64,000 bases of DNA from Aphrocallistes beatrix. Its lineage: Eukaryota > Porifera > Hexactinellida > Sceptrulophora > Aphrocallistidae. The notes under the pieces were generated by a model. It made no database searches and was not told the DNA's origin. It was given only the letters and a program-made list of their open reading frames with translations. Positions 58,020 to 64,000 of the stretch are shown here, piece after piece (within the stretch, counting starts at the first letter, position 1; each line of letters starts with the position of its first letter). The DNA lies in contig OY725498.1 in assembly GCA_963281255.1 (NCBI GenBank), positions 2,852,001-2,916,000 on the forward strand, given 5' to 3'. A program made the translations under genes and the position numbers.

Positions 58020-58568
58020 ATATCCTTACTATTAAAACTCGATTAATGTTTGTATATATATATATATCTGTAACGAATTGATTGAAGAAACTGCCAGTCA
58101 TAGAAAGCAAATTTTTGGCATGTGGAAGTCTTTTGGCTATGGCTCCAGTAAGTTCTGAGCTCAGAGCAAAATGTCGACTCATCATGGAATTATGACGTCA
58201 TTGTCACATTTTTAAAAGTTAAGCAATACAGTTATTCGAGCATATCTCAGCCATTATAGGAGATAGATGGCCGAAATTTTAATAGAATCTGTATATTAAT
58301 ATATCTCAAATATGATGCAACTATCATCAAAAAATGATGACTCATCACTTTGTTATGACGTCATCATTACTCATCAAAAAATTGATCAATTTGGTGATTT
58401 TTCGTGCGATGTAGATTATAACAGTAGGACAGACGTATTTAGAGGTGTTATCTACCATAATTAACGAATGTGATCCCAGGCGGACACAGTGTCCGCCAGC
58501 CGCGCACCGCAAGCAAGCGAAACGCGTATGTACATATATATACATTAATCGAGTTTTAATTGTAAGGA
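58020..58568 (-). repeat. Rep-A copy, inverted, with terminal motifs at both ends
   Basis: Left motif TATCCTTACTATTAAAACTC at 58020, then (TA)n, CTGTAACGAATTGATTGAAG and the body, ending CCAGCCGCGCACCGCAAGCA, (TA)n and ACATTAATCGAGTTTTAATT to 58568. This copy shows the motif as an inverted pair around the whole unit. Confidence 0.92.
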
Positions 58569-58998
58569 TATATATATATCTATATCTGTAACGAATTGAT
58601 TGAAGAAACTGCCAGGCACAGAAGGCTGATTTTTGCCATGTGGTAGTCTTTTGGCTATGGCTCCAGTAAGTTCTGAGCTCATGCGAAAATGTCGATTTAT
58701 CATGGAATTATGACGTCATTGTCACCTTTTCTAAAATTAGAAATTTCAGTTTTTGACTCCAACTCAGTCATTTTAGGTGATAGAAGGCTGAGATTTTAAT
58801 AGAATGTATATATTAATATACCTCACATATGATGCAACTATCATAAAAATGATGAATCATCACTGTTTTGACGACATCACGCATCAAAATTTTAAAAATC
58901 GACAAATTCTGTGATTTTTGTGCGAAATCGATTATAACAGTAGGACAGACGTATTTCGAGATGTTCTCTCCCTTATTATTAACCAATGTGACCCCATG
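58569..58998 (-). repeat. Rep-A copy, inverted, head-truncated
   Basis: Starts CTGTAACGAATTGATTGAAG after (TA)n and continues to ATTAACCAATGTGACCCCAT, where the GC-rich head should follow but is lost. Confidence 0.88.
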
Positions 58999-59002
58999 TG
59001 AA

Positions 59003-59048
59003 CAGATTTTTTGGTCCCCTTGTGGTTCACAATCAGCGATCCTGACTT
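59003..59048. mobile_element. Pogo-like MITE end
   Basis: AATCAGCGATCCTGACT with TTTTTTGGTCCCC upstream matches the right end of the MITE at 17251-17434. Confidence 0.7.
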
Positions 59049-59167
59049 ACTTATACTTAATTACACTTTAACTAAGTAAAATTATAATTAAGTGTAAGTT
59101 ACTCATACTTCGTAAAATGCTTAAATATTATTAAACACTTTTTACACTTATTTTATGAAACTAAGTA

Positions 59168-60523
59168 CAGTCTGTTTCATAATTATTTACAATTTTTGAG
59201 GTGATTTTGAATGACCATAACTTACTATGTAATCTGTTAGGCAGTACTTTAATGCAATTTTTCTCAACTATACACTCATTCTAACGATTTCTATTGATAC
59301 CTTTCCAACTCTTTGATACCCAACTTTTTTTTTAAAAATTTATTCACTTCCGGCGGGCTTTTTTCTCTCTTTTTGGTCTCGAAGTTAATTCTGACAAACT
59401 AGTTAAGGTAATTCAACCAATTTTCAGCGAATAATGCAGAAACAACGTAGAGAAGATGTGGCTAAGCTCATTGAAACTTCAAAACTTCCAATGAAGGGCA
59501 TTGCTTCTATGTGCGGTGTCACCCTGAAGACGGCCTATAATGTTAAGCAACGAATTTCAGCGGGCGAAAGCATTGAGCACAGGGGTGGAGCTGGGTCTAA
59601 AAGGTGCCTCAACAAAGGAGACAGGATCTCACTCTCTCTAAATATTAAAAACAATCCCCGAATTTCTTTGCGGACTATGCAGAGTAGTCTAAAGGTTTCA
59701 CGAGGAGTTGATGTGTCGTATTCAACGGTGAGGAGATGCATCAAAGAGATGTCCTATTCCAAGAAAACTGCCATCAAAGGACCAAATATTACTCCCTCCC
59801 ATGAAGCTTGAGAGTTTTATGGGCTAAGAAACACAAGTTCATCAATTGGAACAAGGTCTTCTTTACGGATGAGTGTTCCATTTGGCTTTGTGGCGGGAAA
59901 GTACAGATGTGGACCAAGGGTACTCAAAAGCCCGTCATCAACATTCCGAGACATTCACCCAAGATCCATATTTGAGGCGGGATATCTACTCGAGGAACTA
60001 CTCCTGTGCATATTTTAGAGAGAATTTCAATTATATCGCATATTGTAATGTGATAAATGAATGTCTGACAGAAATCTATCCAGACGGTTGGAAACTCAAG
60101 GAGGATAATTCAAGTATCCATAAATCCAAGCTCTCTGTCTCATGCAAAGAGGAACGCGCCATTAGATGCATAGATTGGCCATCCTGCAGCCCTGATTTGA
60201 ATCCTTTAGAGAATTTATGGGCTGTTCTTAAGAAAAGAATTCTAAACAGGGCACCTAAGACGATCGAAGATGTCAAAAACTATGTCGATATAGAGTGGGG
60301 AACCTTTTATCCAGAATTCATTGGCAACTTCACAAAATCTATGCGTAAGCGGTGCGACCTTGTGATTGCTGCTCAAGGCAAAAAGATTAACTATTAAACC
60401 ATATCCTATTTAATTGTTACTAAGGGGCCATAGAACCAAAATAAAACTTGAATGAGTGTATATCAACTTGAGTTATCAATTTGCATTGGGTATAATAAAA
60501 GTAAATAATTATGAAACAGACCG
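59168..60523 (+). mobile_element. Tc1-like transposon, 1356 bp
   Basis: TIRs: CAGTCTGTTTCATAATTATT at the left and AATAATTATGAAACAGACCG at the right differ by one base over 23 bp. TA flanks both sides (59166-59167 and 60524-60525). It encodes the frameshifted transposase listed below. Confidence 0.92.
59434..60397 (+). pseudogene. Tc1-like transposase, frameshifted
   Basis: The first frame (59434-59811, 125 codons) holds the bipartite helix-turn-helix: REDVAKLIETSKLPMKGIAS and SLRTMQSSLKVSRGVDVSYSTV (read SYSTVRRCIKEM). A stop in SHEA* and frameshifts near 59815-59990 follow; the shifted reading supplies FFTDECSIWLCGG with the first catalytic Asp. The last frame, open to 60397, carries KEDNSSIHKSK (second Asp) and SPDLNPLENLW with Glu exactly 34 residues later, the D34E signature of Tc1. 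The end is a basic RKRCDLVIAAQG. The TIRs are well kept, so non-autonomous movement by a related transposase remains possible. This copy itself is unlikely to make functional protein. Confidence 0.88.
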
Positions 60524-60643
60524 TATATTTAGTCATAGCCTACTCTAATAATGCCTCACAGTAAATAACCAAGGATGCGGTAATAGCCGAATGGATTAAT
60601 ACACGATTAGCCTAAAATCGTTAACCATGTAGGATAGAATGTA

Positions 60644-61980
60644 CAGGGGCATTCAATAAATACTAATCACGAAATATATTTCAATGAAAGAGTATTACAA
60701 ACCCAGTCAACTCAATGCAATTATATACAACCATATTTTAACTCTATAACAAAACTTAGAGGGAGTTGATTACTCCATTATTTCTCGAGTTTCAGTGATT
60801 TTAGATATCTACATTTTGGACTATCATATTTTGCATGGCTTCTTGTCCTAATTACTCTGAAATTGAGCAACGGACGTATGTCAAATTTCGCACTATCCTC
60901 GAAATCCCTCCAAAGTCTATTTATGAGGAGCTGGCAATGATATGTGGAGAAGATTCTCTATCATATTCAACTGTCAGAAGATGGGTAAACCTGTTCAGGG
61001 AAGGCAGGGCCTCTGTCCAAGACGCCCCTCGTCCTGGAGCACCAAAACTGGCGACCAACAGTGACAAATTGAGTGAGGTAAAGGAATACGTCGACTCTTT
61101 CCCCCATTCTTCGGTTGAGGACGTAGCTAACAATGTTGGCATTTCAACGGGAAGTGCACACACGATTCTGAAGTCGGAGTTGGAACTGAGGAAGGTCCAA
61201 GTGCGATGGGTACCGCATTGCCTGACTTCTCCACAAAAGGCCGCTAGACTCGAAATGGCCAAGGAAAACCTCACAATCTATGAATGGTGTGACCCAAGAC
61301 GTTTATTAGAGATAGTAACAGGGGATGAAACTTGGATACAATTCAAGCCACCGATCAGAAAACAAGATGGCAGGGTATGGCTGAAAAAAGGAGAGGTACC
61401 CCCAGCTGTTTGTGTGTCCGACTTTCGTGCCCCGAAGGTCTTATACTGCATATTTTTCGATGGGCTAGGGCCTGTAGCCCAGATCCCTGTTCCCAAAGGC
61501 CAAACACTTACTGGACAATTCTACGCTGATGTTGTGTTACCTGAAGTTGAGAAATCGTACCTTAAGCGTCGTCCAAAGACTGGAACACGTGGTCTCAAAA
61601 TTTTGCATGATAATGCCAGACCACATAAAACTTTGGCTGTCAAGCAAAAAATTAAAGATATGGGTATGCACGAAGTCCTGCACCCACCTTACTCCCCTGA
61701 TATAGCCCCATGTGACTTCTGGCTGTTCAGAAAACTCAAAGATCACCTCTCTGGACGCGAATTTGAAGATCGGCTCAGCCTTGGTCGGGCAATTTTCCAA
61801 TACCTCGAAGTCATACCCAAGGATGAGTATAGGATGACGTTTGAAAATTGGATTAAAAGGCTAAATTCTGTTGTAAAGTATAAAGGAGATTACTTTGAAC
61901 ATTCTTAGTAAAAATCATCCAATTTACACAATTATTTTTTGTTTTGGTGGGGTGTGATTAGTATTTATTGAATGCCCCTG
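60644..61980 (+). mobile_element. Mariner transposon, complete, 1337 bp
   Basis: Perfect 27-bp TIRs: CAGGGGCATTCAATAAATAC at the left and GTATTTATTGAATGCCCCTG at the right, flanked by TA (60642-60643, 61981-61982). It is inserted in FB7 copy 4; joining the flanks restores the family sequence ATGTATTACTGGCATATA. Confidence 0.95.
60835..61908 (+). CDS. Mariner transposase, intact
   Basis: A 357-codon uninterrupted frame, normal length for a mariner transposase (about 345-360). The N-terminal helix-turn-helix region ends SYSTVRRWVNLFREG, followed by the linker QDAPRPGAPK. The signature WVPHCLT is at residues 125-131. The catalytic triad is D164 (GDETW), D259 (ILHDNARPH) and D294 (YSPDIAPCDFWLF), with exactly 34 residues between the last two, which defines the D34D mariner family. 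The enzyme cuts the element at its TIRs and inserts at TA. With perfect TIRs and an open frame, the copy may be functional. Insertion into a fold-back element shows it arrived later. The start at 60835 is the first ATG in frame, 165 bp after the left TIR. Confidence 0.95.
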   Translation: MASCPNYSEIEQRTYVKFRTILEIPPKSIYEELAMICGEDSLSYSTVRRWVNLFREGRASVQDAPRPGAPKLATNSDKLSEVKEYVDSFPHSSVEDVANNVGISTGSAHTILKSELELRKVQVRWVPHCLTSPQKAARLEMAKENLTIYEWCDPRRLLEIVTGDETWIQFKPPIRKQDGRVWLKKGEVPPAVCVSDFRAPKVLYCIFFDGLGPVAQIPVPKGQTLTGQFYADVVLPEVEKSYLKRRPKTGTRGLKILHDNARPHKTLAVKQKIKDMGMHEVLHPPYSPDIAPCDFWLFRKLKDHLSGREFEDRLSLGRAIFQYLEVIPKDEYRMTFENWIKRLNSVVKYKGDYFEHS

Positions 61981-62548
61981 TATTACTGGCATATATATAC
62001 ATGGCATCAAAGTATATATATCCGTTGTAAAAATTTCGAATAGTCATCATATCATTGGGCAACAGGTCATTTTAAGCACTATTTTGCCAATTTTATAAGC
62101 TGTTTTAAGCCTACTTATAAATGTTATTAAGGTAGAATTTTAGTGTAGAACTAAGATTAGTACGAGTTGATTTGAAAAATTTAGAATTTTTTAGTGGAAT
62201 GTTGCTACATTCCTACGTTGCTATGGTAAAGCATTTTGATCAGTTTGAGCCATATCCTGCAAACTGTAAGAGCTAGATCTTCAAATTTGATCGTATTTGA
62301 TATGCAATTGGCTACTTCCTATTAGGTAATAATACAATTTGAACTTCTAAATTCACAGACTATAGAGTTATGCGACAATTTAGTGTTTTGGTCACATTCT
62401 TAAAATCAACCCATAACTCAAAACTCGTCGAATTTAGAAGTTCAAATTGTATTATCCAGTGGCGTCAGGTTGACCAAAAAAGCGGGGGGCCAGCCGGCCA
62501 GGCCGTTGTACTAGTACTTGTATACTAAGTGCACTCAATATGTCAATA

Positions 62549-62698
62549 CAGTAAACCCTTGCTAATCAGAAGTCCGAACGGAGGAGTTCCGATTCAAAAG
62601 ATATCTGTTACGATTATGGTATATATTCCAAGTTATTTTAATATGAATTTGAGAATGAGATGTTCGGATTTACGAGGGATCGGAGTGCCAAGGTTCTG
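62549..62698. mobile_element. Possible small MITE inside the hAT leader
   Basis: Starts CAGTAAACCCTTGCTAATCA after TA and ends near CCAAGGTTCTG. The inner part CGGATTTACGAGGGATCGG is weakly inverted relative to the left end. AAGCGGGGGGC occurs on both sides (62481, 62701), so a duplication is an alternative. Confidence 0.35.
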
Positions 62699-62981
62699 AA
62701 AAGCGGGGGGCTACTGTACATTAAAAAAATGAATAATTGTATCAATTTTATATTCAATACTTTCAGGTTGGTATTTCATAATTGATCAATTAAAGAATCA
62801 TTATTTCACGTTGTTTTTGAATTGAACAATGGAAGTGTCTATACTCTATAGTGCTAATAATATACTACACTGAATGTGTTTCCAACCATAAATAACAAAC
62901 AAATCAAGATTCTAGTAATTCAATAAATTTTAAAATTTCCAATTTCTGATTCCGATCTACATTTATTCTTGAAAATAATAA

Positions 62982-63963
62982 ATGTCTTCTTCTGAGAGTT
63001 CAGCTAAAAAGCCTAAGTTTGCACAGCCGATATTAAGCCATTTTCTCCAAGCACAATCAATTCTATCAACACTCACTTCACCTGACTGCGATCCAGGTTC
63101 TCAGTCCCCTGAGAGCCCAAATGAATGTATTACCCTCTCACAACAGGAATCTGCAGAACAACAGCAAATTACGCCACAACCACCAGTCCAAGTCGGACAA
63201 GATTTTAACCCATATCTAGTAGATAAAGAAACACACTGTCATGGCAATCAGAAGTTTAATAAAGCTTGGCTTGCCGAAATTCCCTGGCTACGTTACGATA
63301 CAAATGGATTTGTGCTGGTGCTCTGTTTGTGTCTGGGGTTTGAATGCTGACATGTTACCAGCTAGTGAGAGCAAGCACAGGTTTGCAGAGAGCAGCTTTA
63401 TCACTGGATGGAATAATTGGCATGGTGGTAAGTCGAAGCTTCTGAGACATACAGGAGCTGATGCCGGTACGCTTAAGCATAATGTACATCATTATTTGGC
63501 AGGTGTCAAGGCTGCTCACGAGAATCAGCTAACGATTAGGGCCCAAGTAAGCAGCACGAAGAAACGGGAAATGCAAAGGAATAGGATTGGCCTTGATGCT
63601 GTTATTTCTAGCATACAACTCTTGGCTAGACAAGGAATGCCGCTACGAAGCCATGGCGAAGAAAAAGATGCAGCAAATATCTGGCAGGAAGTTAAACTAA
63701 TTTCAAATTTCAATGAGGATGTAAAATCATACTTTAATTCGTCTGGGTACAAGTTTATGTCGGTACCAATACAGAATGAGTGTCTCAAGATGTTAGGTAA
63801 TAGTGTACTGGATATAATTGTTGAGAAGATCAAGAGGTCCGTTTGGTTTACATGTATCATGGATGAGACTCAAGACATCTCAACCCTTGAGCAAGTTTGC
63901 ATCTGTATGAGATATGTAGACGATTCAGATCTTAGTGGCGGGAAGATTTTTAGGATTACATAA
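62982..63963 (+). pseudogene. hAT transposase (TTF finger, DUF4371; ZMYM1-like), 5' part
   Basis: The first frame (62982-63350) gives MSSSESSAKKPKFAQPILSH, a Ser/Gln-rich leader, and FNKAWLAEIPWLRYDTNGF, the start of a TTF-type zinc finger. One base shift near 63300-63310 moves to the frame that supplies CWCSVC, HRFAESSFITGWNNW and LRHTG. This is followed by the helical region and VWFTCIMDETQDISTLEQVCICMRYVDDS, read in parts such as IMDETQDIS, the first catalytic Asp of hAT transposases. The frame then closes with TAA at 63963. The remaining core, insertion domain and dimerisation domain are outside the window. The leader, finger and catalytic start match proteins often annotated as zinc finger MYM-type 1-like in animals. 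It is broken by at least one frameshift and a stop. Confidence 0.8.
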
Positions 63964-64000
63964 CATAGTTGGTACTACAGCAGTAGAACTCGACAAGATA

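Larger units (their letters stand above)
60534..62456. mobile_element. FB7 fold-back element, copy 4, partial
   Basis: Starts CATAGCCTACTCTAATAATG after AGT at 60531-60533 and includes ACACGATTAGCCTAAAATCG, interrupted by mariner at 60644-61980. It continues through the arm and apex into the opposite arm, where GTATTAT is cut by the hAT element at 62457. It is more diverged than copies 1-3. Confidence 0.8.
62457..64000 (+). mobile_element. hAT transposon, left part (continues beyond window)
   Basis: Begins CAGTGGCGTCAGGTTGACC, the usual start of hAT elements of this group, directly inside FB7 copy 4. The transposase gene follows on the plus strand. The right TIR would lie past 64000, presumably followed by the rest of the FB7 arm. 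Confidence 0.8.

Overview
The window reads as AT-rich nuclear DNA of an invertebrate animal. It carries a canonical co-Smad, a first-exon-like piece of an axonemal gene (TCTE1/DRC5 type), and animal-type DNA transposons of the mariner, Tc1, hAT, P/THAP, FLYWCH-MULE and pogo groups. There is no operon structure, and one 200-N assembly gap. An arthropod, perhaps a copepod-like crustacean, is my guess from the transposon mix; the sequence does not prove it.

Host genes are few. A 388-codon open frame of unknown function lies at 1.0-2.2 kb. An intact, intronless 575-aa SMAD4/Medea-like gene lies at 36.1-37.8 kb. One exon resembling the N-terminus of TCTE1/DRC5 lies at 49.1-49.5 kb. Nearly everything else is transposable element (TE), mostly non-autonomous and deeply nested.

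Layout: 2.3-3.05 kb, hAT (TTF zinc finger) relic. 4.5-6.1 kb, THAP/P-element-type transposase relic. 6.4-7.6 kb, Tc1-like relic interrupted by a small hAT MITE with an 8-bp target duplication. 7.8-8.8 kb, FLYWCH/MULE relic. 10.8-12.7 kb, a 1.88-kb element with GATC-palindrome arrays at both ends. 13-18 kb, several MITEs. 18.3-26.9 kb, a multi-level nest of TTAA-flanked 1.93-kb elements inside a fold-back element inside a third family. 28-33 kb, two more fold-backs, each nested in or hosting other TEs. 31.5-35.7 kb, a second TTAA family. 38-43 kb, pogo/Tigger-like MITEs. 43.8-46.8 kb, a 3.04-kb transposon with ~300-bp terminal inverted repeats and a degenerate transposase-like gene that I cannot place in a standard superfamily. 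51.1-53.0 kb, another TTAA element. 54.5-57.5 kb, a long inverted repeat around a Tc1 relic. 57.5-59.0 kb, three copies of the commonest repeat. 59.2-60.5 kb, Tc1-like element. 60.6-62.0 kb, a mariner with an intact 357-aa transposase and perfect TIRs. 62.5 kb to the end, a hAT element running out of the window.

The commonest repeat (called Rep-A here, ~500 bp, more than 15 copies) has a GC-rich hairpin head, (TA)n flanks and CRE/AP-1-like palindromes. The other named families are FB7 (fold-back, 7-bp target duplications), Rep-B (TTAA, ~1.93 kb) and Rep-C (TTAA, ~1.2 kb). Insertion order can be read directly from the nesting; the strongest candidate for something poorly described is the long-TIR element at 43.8-46.8 kb.
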